This document shows, in pieces, positions 9,759-20,770 of a stretch of 34,328 nucleotides of DNA (its first letter is position 1; each line of letters opens with the position of its first letter). The notes beneath the pieces were generated by a model that saw only the letters and a list, made by a program, of their open reading frames with translations, ran no database searches and was not told the origin of the DNA. Origin of the DNA: Gnetum montanum (taxonomy: Eukaryota > Streptophyta > Gnetopsida > Gnetales > Gnetaceae); assembly GCA_015680685.1 (NCBI GenBank), contig MNCI01008581.1, positions 231,678 to 266,005 of the forward strand, in the 5' to 3' direction. The position numbers and the translations under genes were made by a program.

Positions 9759-11979
9759 AATGATAATATTTGAAGCATAATGTGTTCTTCCCTCACATCA
9801 TTTTATTTTTCATGTCATTATATGAGTTAGATTTATTTTTCATATTGTATGAGTCATGTAGCATGTGGATCCATGTCTCCATGTAATATATCACATGCCA
9901 TAATTTTTTTATATTAAAAATAAAAAAAAGGAGAAGTTAAATGATGTTAAAATATGGGTCCTTTAATGTCATATGTTATGCATTTCATCCTTGGGATAAT
10001 CCAAGATACCAAGTAATACCCCATGTATTAGGAAAACTTGCAGTACCTATGTGACACATGTTAGGAAGTTGAGAACTTGAGTATTCTCTCCTTATGATTT
10101 AGATGATAATTAGGTGGGTTTATTTACAACCATGTTTCAAGTTGAGTGTGCTCTTAAGAACCTCTTAATTTTCTATTTATTTCATGTATGGACTCTCCTC
10201 AAACTTAATGCATTCTAAGAAAAATTTCATTGAAGAAAGATTCAAGCTTGAAGTAATAAAAGATAAGTTTATCTTGATTTCATTATTTCATTATTCTACC
10301 TTAGTGGTTTCATTCATTTTAATTTGTCTTAATTTTTCATTAATTTTAATGTTATCTTAATTACATTTTAATATTATTATTAAGTAAGAAGAATGATGAG
10401 CAACGAGGTACCCCTATGCCCAACTATACAAATCACAAGCATTCACTCATGATTCGGTCGAATTCTGTAAACCTTAAGTTCTTAAGTACACTAGTTTTAA
10501 GACGTGAAATCTAATTGGGATGATCATTGTCTTTTTAGTTCTACTCATGAGGTACAAATATATGGTTAAGTGTAATTGAGGTATATGATTTTTATCATTT
10601 TATGTTTTATAAGTTTAATCACCTAGAACAATAATGAAAGATAGAGAATTTAATATATAATTAATTCTATTGCCTAGCTAGCCTAACGAAAGTACCCGTT
10701 CCCACTCTCCGAACACATCCTAAACACATATAGCATTGCTAGGTTACCAAACATTAAGCGTTTCTAGGTTACCAAGTGCTACATGCATGCTCGAAGTGGT
10801 CATGCTTGTGTTTCTTATCAATTGGAAATTAATTGCTTAACTAAAATGAATTAAGGTAAAGTGCATGGATATTAAATGCATTAAAAGAAACACTAATCTA
10901 TTCTCAATGCTGCAAGGATTATCAAAAGGGATCATCTTTATTTCTATCACACCGCTGTGCTCAGGTACATCAGTGCTTGAACAAAGATTCATACACACTT
11001 AGACTTCTATTGCACACACTTAGAAATATTCTAAATTTGGAATGGATAAATTACAAGAACTTCATTACTCCATGACAAAAACTATATTGAAATTGTGTGC
11101 CCAAATGCTATATTTATAGGCGAACATATACCTTGCAATATTGGATATTCAACATCGCATCTTAGGCTCTGATATCAAGTATTCGATATTGAGGCTCTGA
11201 TATTGGAGCATATCAAAACACGATTCATCAAAGAAGATAGAAGTTTAAGTTTGAAGATTGTGTTCATTAGTATGTCTTACCATTGTTCTTTATGGTTATA
11301 GGTTTCAAAATCATTCCAACTTCAAGAAGGGAGAATTAATTTAAAGAAAAAAGAGCAAGTTTTGCTAAAAATATCTCAATCTTTTCTAGCATTAAATCCT
11401 CTTTTTTTAGCTCATGATTATTGGTAGTAGATTTAACAAAGCATTCTTAGGATTTGCGCATCACTAGGCGTGTTTCTATGGAATGAAAACCTAACCATAA
11501 TTTCTAGTTAAAATAGAGCATTCATCATAACCTCATCATGAGTTGTGGTATTCTTCAAGAAGAAATTATCACTACTTTAATTGATCATGACCTAACCTTG
11601 AGTTGTGGTATTACAACATGACCTTACAATGACTCGTGGTCTTATCAAAATAAAGTCAAAGGCTAGAGGCATCAATTTAAAAACTATGAGGGAAATCTTG
11701 AGCTAATCATGACATGTCGATAGGCCACTATGATTACTCCATGAATTATGGTACCTTCATCACAATCAAGGCATAACCTATGGTCTCTACTCCTAGATTC
11801 AGGATAGACCATGATCCATGATCTTCCTTCAAGAGTCAACTAGGATTGTGATATGTAGAATCATGAGTGAGCCACAAGTCATAGTTCTAGTCATGGTTAA
11901 CTTTTTAACCATATTTTGAGGTAAAATCAATAGATTCCACAAGGCAAAAGAAATCTTATTTTCGTTTCAATTTCTAACA
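9759..11979 (+). repeat. Copia B 3' LTR, split by a solo LTR
   Basis: It is homologous to 4343-5715. The left part is 9759-10393 and the right part is 11236-11979. Removing the nested LTR and one AAGAA copy gives about 1379 bp, close to the 1373 bp of the 5' LTR. The break is at TAAGTAAGAAGAA, matching the 5' copy at about 4973-4990. It ends TTTCTAACA. The right part (11520-11760) carries the ACTCATGGT-type near-palindrome copies found in the 5' LTR. Confidence 0.85.
10394..11230 (-). mobile_element. Solo gypsy-type LTR, minus strand, inside copia B 3' LTR
   Basis: The 837-bp segment begins TGATGAGCAACGAGGTACCCC and ends GATTCATCA on the plus strand, the reverse of the gypsy-type LTR ends found elsewhere here. 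The 5-bp target duplication AAGAA is present on both sides (10389-10393 and 11231-11235). There is no internal region, so it is a solo LTR, normally the product of recombination between the two LTRs of a full element. On its own strand a TATA-like CTATAAATA lies at about 11111-11119. A short repeat, CTAGGTTACCAA, occurs twice near 10738-10782. Confidence 0.9.
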
Positions 11980-12122
11980 GTGTAGAGCCCCTCTCTGTTG
12001 CAATTGTAGCATGGTTTTTAAAGATAAATATTATTATAATTCCCTTATTTACCAAATCTTTTAAAAATATTTCTTTTATACAAGGTACATTACCTCCTAT
12101 AGTTCCAAATAAGAATCTTCAT
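11980..12122 (-). pseudogene. LINE ORF2 start (endonuclease N-terminus), truncated
   Basis: Read on the minus strand from ATG at 12122-12120, it begins MKILIWNYR, the typical start of plant L1-type ORF2, whose N-terminal domain is the apurinic-like endonuclease that nicks the target. After a frame shift, KDLVNKGIIIIFI followed by a Gln/Glu-Thr-like block corresponds to 'L..L......DI.FLQET'. Only about 45 codons remain. The reading is cut exactly at 11979, the end of the copia B LTR, so copia B or a later rearrangement removed the rest. RT is absent from the window. Confidence 0.6.
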
Positions 12123-12789
12123 GATTGAAATGTATATTTTTTATAGATCTTCTTTAAGGTCCCTTGAACGCCTAAGTCTAAATCCTACTTTATCTTCTTG
12201 TTTCAAGCTTTCTATAGGCTTGGCCTTCCGATCTTCTTATCTTATTGGTAGAATTTTTAAAGTAATCACTCTTCTCTTTAAGCATTTGATAATAAGCTCT
12301 AATGGTGATGAAGAAGTTAAATAGATTCTAAGAGGAGTAACTCATTTATCTAGCAAGAGATGAGTTATCCATTGAATTTCTATGATTGTTCTCCTTTTTG
12401 TATGCTCATTGCTACCTATGTATCTTCTATAACTACTATTGGATCTTTATGTTCTTAGATAACTTCTTTAGCATCCTCCCCTATAGTTGTATAATCATTA
12501 CATTTATCTTTAGTGAAATCCCTAAGAAACATAATGACACAAAATTTTCATTCATAAGCTTTCTTAAGGATGGTTAGGAAAGTTTTCCCTTTAATTCTTT
12601 AAAATCTCATTATATGTTTTCATGTTCCATTACTACATGAGAACTTTCTATGAATGATCCTTTTAGCTAACAATTTTATATTTGGTTAGCATAAGCTTTT
12701 TTGCTTAAGCTTCCCTTCTTAGATTCATCTTGCAATTCGTCTCTTGATGGTTAAGATTTTTATAGAAGTCATAGCCTTTTTACGAGGCC
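12123..12789 (-). other. Probable 3' part of LINE ORF1 and ORF1-ORF2 spacer, decayed
   Basis: The segment lies between the zinc-knuckle end of the ORF1 remnant and the ORF2 start on the minus strand. No motif could be read, and open frames on the plus strand here are short. It is assigned only by position. Confidence 0.35.
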
Positions 12790-13300
12790 TATGAAGCTAT
12801 ATTTTTGGTGGAAGCATTCTGGGTGAGAACATTTTCATATTTCATAGTTAGGATTTCCTTTCCAAAGGGTATTTCCATTCTAAACTTATGTAATAATTCT
12901 AATTTTAAGAGACCTTCAAACATAGAAACAAGCAAACCTCATCCTTTCTTGTACTGCTATGAACTTATCAAAAGTGATAAATTCACCAATCCTACAAGGG
13001 TTCAAAGGAAACAATCCATATAAAGTTCCCAAAGGAGCCCAGAAATCCTAACTTAGACCAAGACTTTATCAAATAATGCTAATTTTTTTGGATGCTTAAA
13101 ACCTTGTGGATGAGGGCTACATGAGCACTAGAAAACTAAGTGTCTTCTCGATCTTATAATGATTTAAAGATAAAAATCAAGATATCAACTAGGAGAGCCC
13201 TTATCTTGACCTTTACAACCTCCCATGAAGTCACAATATATTGCTTAATCTAATTAATCCTAGGATGAGCACTAGCAAGGATAAATTTTTTAACTAAGCT
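12790..13300 (-). pseudogene. LINE ORF1 (DUF4283 / zinc-knuckle protein) remnant
   Basis: On the minus strand, 13066-12920 reads SLGLS-stop-DFWAPLGTLYG, then LFPLNPCRIGEFITFDK, then FIAVQERMRFACFYV. This fits the plant L1 ORF1 DUF4283 pattern 'WV...LPLE.W....L..IG....D..T.....R.ARFCVEV'. Further on, NPNYEI-stop-KCSHPECFH (about 12845-12795) fits the following '.YE.LP..CF.CG..GH' zinc knuckle. ORF1 binds the LINE RNA and brings it to the target with ORF2. It lies upstream of the ORF2 start on the same strand with the spacing expected for one element. Stops and substitutions are many. Confidence 0.6.
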
Positions 13301-14495
13301 TCATTGAAGCACTTACAATTTCTTAGGCTACAAACTGGTATTCATCTAGAGGCACATTTTTTTGGACTCTAAGCAAAAAGTGTTGATATCTACATCGCTC
13401 AATCTTCAAGTAGTTAAATAAATGACTCCTCCCATGAATTCATCGACAGTCAAACCATTGGTTTCTTTCACATACCCATCAATAGTCATACCATTAGCTC
13501 TTCTGGTAATCCAACCAACAATTATTTCTATCTTTACTTCAGTAATCAAACCTCCCTAAATCCCTTCCTTCAAAGAAAGATTTGTGCATGTAATAAAATC
13601 TTTACACAGCCCAACAAATATCACCTTCTCTTCCTCTAAGCCTATTGCCACCATAACACCACCCACCATTTTGCTAGCCTTTGTCTCACCATCCTAGTTT
13701 GACTTTAGCACTATGCCATCCTTCATCATGTTGTTCTAGTTCCTCTTGTTCATCATACTTCATTTTAGCATAAAGCTCTCACCTTTATTTCAATAGTTCT
13801 TGAGCAACTTCATTTTTATATTTAAGATAAGTTATCATTCTCAAGGCTTGATTCTGTTGGATATGTCTAACTTAGGAAAAGAGGGTTTGAAATTTTATTT
13901 GGATGAATAGGAGAAGGGAATAGAAAGGATGATGAAGGAGGATTTATTAGAATAAAAACTAAGTCATATGTAAGACCATCACACATAGACTTAATGCCCA
14001 TCCCACTAAAAGGAGTCCTAAGACAGATGTTAGATAAGTAAAAGCCTAACCTATTTTCAAGTGGTTTGCACCTAGGCTTAAACCTAATCCTTACCACTAG
14101 AGAAATAAGTACCTTACCATCATTCTAAATAGTGTCCCCTTAAAATCATATGCACCTAAGAACATATAGTTAGCAAACACATTAGTAGAATTAGATGAAC
14201 AATCTACAACAAAAAAAAACATTCTATACAATAAAATGTTTTCTTTTTTTTGTTGGGGTAGGAGTGTCACAACCCAAAAGAATTTGATTAAAGGAAGGAT
14301 GCATGTTGGATCCTAAAAAAATATTAATAATAACTAAGAAAAAAATTAGAGTACATAACATGCTTAATCACTAAGTACAAAGCACCAAGAATAATATGAA
14401 AAGAAATAACTTTCTAATTTTAGGAATAACTACTCATGTAAATAGTCTATAACAGATGATTTGAAAACCCATAGAGAAAATTAATTGTTAGTAGG
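13301..14495. other. Unassigned stretch, possibly LINE 5' region
   Basis: No domain was recognised. A 76-codon minus-strand frame (13867-14097) has no known motif. Because the LINE runs leftward, this could hold the N-terminal ORF1 part and the 5' untranslated region, but nothing in the sequence proves it. 14210-14260 contains A- and T-runs. Confidence 0.35.
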
Positions 14496-14971
14496 TGATG
14501 AGTGACAAAGTAATCCTAAACCAGCCATATCAATCACAAGCATTCATGCTCGATTTGGTTGAATTTTTTGGACTATCTAGGTCTAGTTGGATGTCTTAAA
14601 TAGTTGAGTGATAGATCATTGATTGTTGTCTTCCCAATCACATTTATGAGGCCTCAAGTTGTATAGTTAAGTGTGATTAAGGTACATGATTGGATTGTAT
14701 TATTCATCAAATACAAAAATATTAAATATTAAACTAATTAAGCTAGTGTGAGAAATTAACTAAATCTAGCCTAAGCATAAAGTATCTATTTTTGACTTTC
14801 CATACACATTTTGAACATATGCCAACATTGTTAGATTACAAAGTGTTTCATCATTGGGCATACTAAGTGATCCACCATTAAGATTATTAAGTGTTAGTAC
14901 ATTTATGCTTAAAGTGGATCGTACTCATGCAAATTACTTATACAAAGTGAATGAAAATAATTAACTACATA

Positions 14972-15800
14972 TGATAAACATGTTTTTGATGTCTGCCATG
15001 ATGTCACGTATGTGACATTGGGGTCTAGCTACGATGTCGCATACACGACGTTGAGGTATATACTCCAAGTCTATAAATATCATGCCTAGGTTCTAGTTTA
15101 CACATTAGTTTTATCATTTTCTAGTCAAAGTAGCAGAGCTTTTTCCGTTTCTTCCTTTCAGAGTTAGAATATTTTCTAAGTGCTTGTAGAAGGAGTCTAA
15201 GTATGTATGGTTATTTGTTTGAGCATTGATGTACTTGAGTATAGCAGTGTGATGGGAATAAAACGAACTCTTTTGACAATCCTTGCAGCACTGAGAATAG
15301 ATTAATATTTTCTTTAATGCATTTTACTTTCTTTCTCTTTACTTTAATCCGTTTGAATTAAGCAATTTATTTCCAATAGTTAATGAACATAATCATGACC
15401 ACTTCAAGCATTCATACAATACTTGATAACTAACAATGCTTAATGTTTGGTAGCCTAATAGTGCTATATGTATTTAGGAAAGTGGAACAATTACTCGTGT
15501 TAGGCTACTAGGCAGTAGATGAATTAGATCTTCAATTACTTTACCTTTCATTCTTGTTGTAGGCAATCAAACTTATAAAATAAAAATGAGAAAAATCATA
15601 TATCTCAATTACACTTAAACCATACCCTTGAGCCTCACAAGTGTAGTTGGGAAGACAATGAACATTCTCAATGCCCATTTCACTTCTTAGAAGAGCTAGT
15701 GCATTAGATAACTATAGGTCCATGGAATTCAACCAGATTGTGCATAATGCCTTAGTGATTCATATGGTTGGGTGTAGGGGTACCTAGCCACCACTCATCA
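14972..15800 (+). repeat. Gypsy D 5' LTR
   Basis: It is 829 bp, begins TGATAAACATGTTTTTGATG and ends CACTCATCA. The ends form the TGATGA/TCATCA inverted repeat (one base changed at the start). It aligns with 24204-25004 throughout. Compared with the 3' copy it carries about 30 extra bases near 15001-15035, a second copy of an inverted-repeat module upstream of the TATA box. Confidence 0.9.
15071..15080 (+). promoter_or_regulatory. TATA box of gypsy D 5' LTR
   Basis: CTATAAATAT lies about 100 bases into the LTR and recurs as TCTATAAATG in the 3' LTR (about 24270) and TCTATAAATA in the solo LTR (about 25478). Two inverted-repeat motifs, ATGTCACGTATGTGACAT (15001-15018) and GTCG-x6-CGAC (15036-15049), stand just upstream. 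Confidence 0.65.
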
Positions 15801-15801
15801 T

Positions 15802-15820
15802 TAGCACTGTTTCCGGGGAC
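15802..15820 (+). other. Gypsy D primer binding site (tRNA-Asp type)
   Basis: TAGCACTGTTTCCGGGGAC begins one base after the LTR. It matches 15 of 19 positions of TGGCGCCGTTGCCGGGGAC, the site I recall as typical of Athila-type elements and complementary to tRNA-Asp. Three of the four differences are C-to-T or G-to-A. Confidence 0.7.
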
Positions 15821-15961
15821 CTTTTGGTTATTTCATGCACTATCTAGGAGCCAATGAAAGTATCTAAATAATTGTAATGAACCTTGGAGTCATATCTTAT
15901 TTTACCATTGCTACAACAAATTGTTAGAATTACACTATGATTTTTATTTCACTAACTAAGA

Positions 15962-17890
15962 ATGTCTTCTTCTCACAAGAGTGCTTCTCCATCCAAGACT
16001 GATAAAGCTTATTAGCTAGTGCCTCAACAAAATCGAATTGTATATACTCATCTTGATGATTATGTACCAAACTTCACCTTCATCCTACAATAGGATGAAT
16101 AGCTACATTGGCATGACATGGAGGGCAACATTGTGTTGCTGCCAGATCGAGCTATTCCTACAATGCTCTACCAAATGCTTACATGATGTGGTTTCAAAGA
16201 TTGCCATGGAGAGTATATTGTGGAAGATACTAATGCTAGGGATTATCATCCCACTGAAGCACAATATCTATGGGATCAACAGCTAGAATAGCACTATGAA
16301 TTTACAAAGGGAAAAGGACTTAATGATTCTCCATTCCTATTGTACCAACAAGCTAGTGGGGAACCCTTCTTTGGGGGTTTTCCATTCAATGAAACTCTTC
16401 TCTTTGACTTTAGTGATGGAGGTTAAAACTAGAACTTGCACTCCATAGTTGACACTCCTAATTCTAGTAGCAAGGGATCCAATGATAAAGAAGGATCTGG
16501 AGGGGCAAGTCAAGGTAGGGATGTAGACAAGAAGAAAAATCATGATTATGGTCACAATCATCGAAGAGGTTAAAGTAGGCACCATGATGGTGTTGGTTCT
16601 TCTTCCTCTTCCCCTTCATCATCTTCTTCTTCTTTTGGCTCTGACCATGATAGTATAAGGTGAGATTGTGATGGAGGTGACCGACATGAACAAAATAATT
16701 GACAAGACCAAAATGATCAAAATGATTAAAGGGACCATCGAGAAAGGCAAGATCAAGGACGTAGACGTTCAAGAGAGGCACATCACCATGAATGAAGGGG
16801 TAGTAGAAGGCATTGTAGGCCCCATGATCAAGGCCTTGATGAGCCTCTACTTGCTACCTGAAGTATGCTTAACATCACAAAGGTAGCAAGAATTCCAACA
16901 AGGCATGTGAAAGATAGCTGGATCAAATGGTTGAACATGAACAATATTCCTCAATTTGAAGGAGGATATAACTTTAATCCATAGAATCATCTTCAAGATT
17001 TCCAAGATGCATGTGCCTTGTAGAACATAGAGAACAAGTGGAAAAAACTAAAGTTGTTCCCTAGGACACTCATTAAAGAAGCAAAAAATTAGTACCGATC
17101 CTTAGAACTGAAATCTATCAGGCGATGAAGTAGCATGCTTGAATTGTTCAATGTTAAATATCAAATGTACTTCAAAGTTTCCAACTTAAGAAATAAAATT
17201 CAAGGATGGAAATAAGGAAGGTACAAACCATTGGATGCTACCATTGGCCGATACTATGCCTTAATGCACAAATGTCTAGGCCATGGTTATTCTCAACTGG
17301 ATCAACTTTGCCACATAGTATATGGGCTTCGGTTAGAAATGAGGGGAACCCTTGGTGTCTATGCCCAGGGGTGACTATCAAAACTAAGTGCCTATTATAT
17401 ATAAATATTAATAGAGTAGGTCATCAAAGAGGAGGGCAAACTAAGAAAAAGAGAAAGTGCAAAAAGTACAACCACAATCCTTTCATTCGCAAGAGGGAGG
17501 TTCAATTCTACAATAGTAAGGTCTGTATTTGATGAGTGAGTGAATAAGAAAACCTTTTCACTTCACAAATTTCAATCTAAACTTATAGCCAAGGTTGATT
17601 AGTTATGGGACTCAATGGATAATAGATTCCAAGCTATTTTCAAAATTTCTAAAGAGTCCAAAGAACAAGGTAGTGACCACGAGTGTAGGAGGTGTAGGGA
17701 AGCTAAACGTGCATATCACAAAGGTAAGGGCAAGATTGTTGCAATCAAAGAAGTTACAGACAATGAATCAGATAATGATCATGGGTGTGATATCTATTAG
17801 TATGAACATCCTAAGGGATGTTGCTCCATTGTGTCACATCTATAGGAGTCTAGGATGTATGCCTTACACAAAGGCAAACATCTAGAAGGT
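15962..17890 (+). pseudogene. Gypsy D gag
   Basis: ATG 15962 opens MSSSHKSASPSK, and one frame can be followed to about 17110 with only substitution-type stops. Three parts are visible: an N-terminal region of about 190 residues of unknown fold (LDDYVPNFTFIL, HPTEAQYLWDQQ); a low-complexity linker with a serine run (about 16596-16640) followed by Asp/Gln/Arg/His-rich repeats (to about 16830); and the retrotransposon Gag core, IPQFEGGYNFNP near 16950, LKLFPRTLIKEAKN near 17050, then YRSLELKSI. The block ALMHKCLGHGYSQLDQLCH (about 17258) matches the late Gag '.L...CPHHG' region. A zinc knuckle is not clearly readable. Of 17 stops counted to about 17130, 8 are TAG and 6 TGA. Confidence 0.8.
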
Positions 17891-18529
17891 ACCTTGTTCT
17901 CAAGGTAATCTTAGGCAGTTCCACCAGCAACAACCGTATTACCCAAGTGAAGCTCCACTGCAACCTTATGAATAGTATCAACAATGGAAACAACCAAAAT
18001 CATGGGCTTTGGCACCGCCAAGGTAACAATACCCTTTTTGGTAGCCTGATCCATATGGTTATTATGTTCAACAACCAATGTCTCCACGTGACTCCTCTAG
18101 TCACATCTCTAATTTTCAGCCTTACTACCACCCTTTGAATTATTATCAAGCTCATTTGCCACATAAAATAAGGGATACCACCTCTTAGCCTTATCCTCCT
18201 CTTATCCTTGCACATGCTCCTCCTTCACCCACATAGCTATTGCCTACTCCACCTATGTAGGATGAACTGCCAACTCAACCATAATAATGCAATGCTATGA
18301 TGGCTATTAATTTGAAATCAAATCATCAATTGGAGGGGTTGAATGCCTGAACAAAGAAATGAGCTTTCTTTCGATCCCATAGTCCACCTAAGCCCTCTCA
18401 TACACCCACGGTTGATAACCCTACTCCTACCTCTCCCTCCTTTGTATCAAATTCCTTTGGGTTCCCTTCAAACCAAACTCTGCCCAGGATCCATACTGTA
18501 ATGCTCACTCATATTGTGTTTGATTTGAT
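17891..18529 (+). pseudogene. Gypsy D gag-protease linker
   Basis: This is a decayed coding stretch between the Gag core and the protease. Readings are rich in Pro, Gln, Tyr and Ser over several frames, for example around 17925-18240. No zinc knuckle or enzyme motif could be read. Such Pro/Gln-rich linkers are common between nucleocapsid and protease in this group. Confidence 0.4.
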
Positions 18530-18880
18530 CTATGTAGAAAATCTTCCCAAGAAGTTAGCTAATCCTGGAAGTCCTGTAATTTATTTGCAGATTGCTGGGA
18601 GTGAACCATGCAAGTCTCTTCTCGATTTAGGTTCTAGTGTTAATTTAATTTTTCATGAGATGTAAATTACTTGGAACCTGCCTCCTCTCAAGAAGAGAAA
18701 CATAAGATTAGAATTAGTAAACTAGTCCATCACTATTCCATTGGGACCATTGTCTATGGGTGGTCTTATCCTGTTGACTTCCTGGTAATCAAAGTGGAGA
18801 ACTGCAGGGAGGATTTTCCAATCATCATGGGAATAGCATGGCTAAGCATCGTCAATGTAAGAATGGGCACTAGAGATCTT
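18530..18880 (+). pseudogene. Gypsy D protease
   Basis: This is a retropepsin that would process the Gag-Pol precursor. The frame reads ENLPKKLANPGSPVIYLQIA, then CKSLLDLGSSVNLI, with the active-site triplet in D-L-G-S-S at 18624-18638. This is the plant gypsy form 'A(L/C)xDLGASxNLMP', so the catalytic Asp is kept. After a stop at 18663 and a frame change, the block around DFPIIMGIAWLSIVN (about 18812-18856) matches the later 'D.PVILGRPWLATxN' segment. It lies about 400 bases before the RT. It is inactive because of the frame break. Confidence 0.85.
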
Positions 18881-19254
18881 TCCCTGGAGATATCTAAAAA
18901 AACACATTTGGAAGGATCAAGAAGAAGAGAGTTCCATGCATCGTGTACAATGATACTGGGTGCAATTGTGTGTAGAAACTTTGGGTCATTAAGCAAGCAT
19001 CGATCTCTACATGTAAGTAGCATGCACAAGAAGCAAAAATTCAAAGGTGTTTGTATATAGTAGCCACAAAATAAGAGGGTACCTAGTGGTTGACTGTTGA
19101 TTTTGAAAGCAACACACTTTGCATGGAACCAACTAAGAGCCTTACATGTGCATATGTCACAAGCATGGATGAACTCAAGTAAGTTCATCACCAACTCTTT
19201 GATGACACAAATGATGATACTCACTAGGGAGAGTTGAAAATTCTTGAACAATTT
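18881..19254 (+). other. Protease-RT spacer of gypsy D
   Basis: This is a decayed coding stretch joining protease and RT. Short open frames on both strands carry no motif. The length is normal for Athila-type Pol. Confidence 0.4.
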
Positions 19255-20350
19255 AAACAAGAGCCCCTTAAGCTGAAAATGTTATCGACTGGAATGAAAT
19301 ATGTATTTTTGAAGAATAGGAAGCTAGTTATAATCAATGCAAAACTTGCTCTAGAATAGAAAAAGATGCTATTGAAAGTAGTTAAAAGATGATTAGCAGC
19401 TTTTGCTTGGTCATATCCTAAACTCACAGAGATTGATCCAAGGATATGCTAGCATCACATCTACACCAATGTAGCCATGAAGCCAAAATGATAGCCACAG
19501 GTGATTAAATCCTAAATTGAAGCAGATCGACAAGGAGGAAATCGAGTAACTCCTCAAGGTGGGGTTCATATATCCCATTGTGAATAGCGAGTAGGTTAGC
19601 CCACTTTTGATTATTCCAAAGAAATGTGACAAGTGGTGGGTCTACATCAATTTTAGGCTGTTGAATATGGCAACATTCAAGGACCATTTTCTATTGCCAT
19701 TTGTTGACTAGTTGCTAAACACAATATCTGGGCATTACTACTATAGCTTTCTAGATGGTTATAGTGGCTATAACCAAATTCAAATTACACTAGAAGAATA
19801 GGCAAATACAACATTCACAAGTCTCTGGGGGAATTTTGCATATTGCAAGATTCCATTTGGTCTATGCAATGCTCCTACCACATTCCAACACCTGGTCTTG
19901 AGCATTTTTCAACAACAGATCAGTAGTGGTGTGGAATTATTCATGGATGACTTCTCCACCTATGGAGCTACATTTGAGTAAGCCCTATACCACCTTAAGT
20001 GCTAAAATGATGTGTTGAAACTAACTTGTGGCTCAATTGGTAGAAAAGTCATCTCATGGTCTAGGAGGGCATTGTACTTGGGCACAGAATATTGCAAGAA
20101 AGAATTAAGGTGGACCTAAAGAAAATAAAGGTCATCCAAGGAATAACCTACTAGCTAAGAATAGTTAAAGATGTTTGGTCATTCCTTGGACATATTGGCT
20201 ACTATTGGTGATTCATAGAGAATTTCTCTAAGATCACAAAACCATTGGTGGAGGTAACAAAGAAATATGCTCCCTTTGTTTAGACCATAGAATGTAAAAA
20301 AAGCATTCTAGCAACTAAAAGAGAATCTTGTAGAAACTTCAATTCTACAA
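19255..20350 (+). pseudogene. Gypsy D reverse transcriptase
   Basis: This is the remnant of the gypsy reverse transcriptase. In order: the N-terminal 'LKYVFL..N..LVII' block as MKYVFLKNRKLVIINA (about 19290), then HYYYSFLDGYSGYNQIQI (about 19735-19790), then NFAYCKIPFGLCNAPTTFQH (about 19834-19890). The catalytic box FMDDFSTYG starts at 19940 with both Asp residues kept. The 'LNWEKCHFMVxEGIVLGH' block is readable across frames (about 20030-20090), and SFLGHIGYYW (about 20173) ends the thumb. At least three frame changes and several stops are present. This is the Athila form of the motif set. Confidence 0.92.
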
Positions 20351-20359
20351 GCATCTAAC

Positions 20360-20770
20360 TTGTCCAGGCCATTTCATTTCATGATAGTTGCATTAAATTA
20401 TTCGTTGGAAGTGGTGCTAGTGTAGTTAGATGATAAGAAATGTCCATAATACATCCACTACGCTAGCCAAAGCATTGTGCATGCACAACTCAACTACACC
20501 ACCATAGAGAAAGAATTGATGGCGGTGGTGTTTTCTCTAAAGAAGTTTAGGCATTATGTGCTTGGATACAATGCGTTCGTGTACATAGACCATAGTGCTA
20601 TCTGCTTCCTAATGAACAAGTTAACGTTGAGCCCTTGTGTCATACAATGGTTGGTGATCTTGTAGGAATTTGATCTTACAATGGTATATCAAAAGGGCAC
20701 TGAGAATGTGGTTGCTGATCACTTGTCTCAGTTGCGATGGGATGACAAAGAGGAAGAAATCTCACTATCT
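20360..20770 (+). pseudogene. Gypsy D RNase H
   Basis: The frame 20477-20665 is open and reads AQLNYTTIEKELMAVVFSLK, keeping the catalytic Glu in TEKE-type IEKEL. It continues with KFRHYVLGYNAFVYIDHSA, keeping the Asp of 'TDH' as IDH. After a TAG stop at 20663 the same frame gives EFDLTMVYQKGTENVVADHL, the family's C-terminal 'KKGxENxVADHLSRL' block with the last catalytic Asp. The first catalytic Asp lies in the disrupted part before 20477. It is one of the best preserved parts of element D. Confidence 0.9.

Larger units (their letters stand above)
4343..11979 (+). mobile_element. Copia element B, complete in layout but decayed
   Basis: This is a Ty1/copia retrotransposon with the order LTR, PBS, gag, protease, integrase, RT, RNase H, PPT, LTR. 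Integrase before RT defines the copia superfamily. The LTRs are long, 1373 bp and about 1379 bp after removing the nested insertion in the 3' copy. The internal region is about 4.0 kb. All coding domains carry stops and shifts. The bases flanking the element (GGGAA on the left, GTGTA on the right) do not match, so no target duplication is visible. The left flank looks like PPT sequence of another copy, which would explain that. Confidence 0.9.

Noticed and set aside
18766-19260. 164-codon minus-strand frame as a gene
   Set aside because: It is opposite the protease-RT part of gypsy D, which is supported by motifs on the plus strand. The reading has no known domain.
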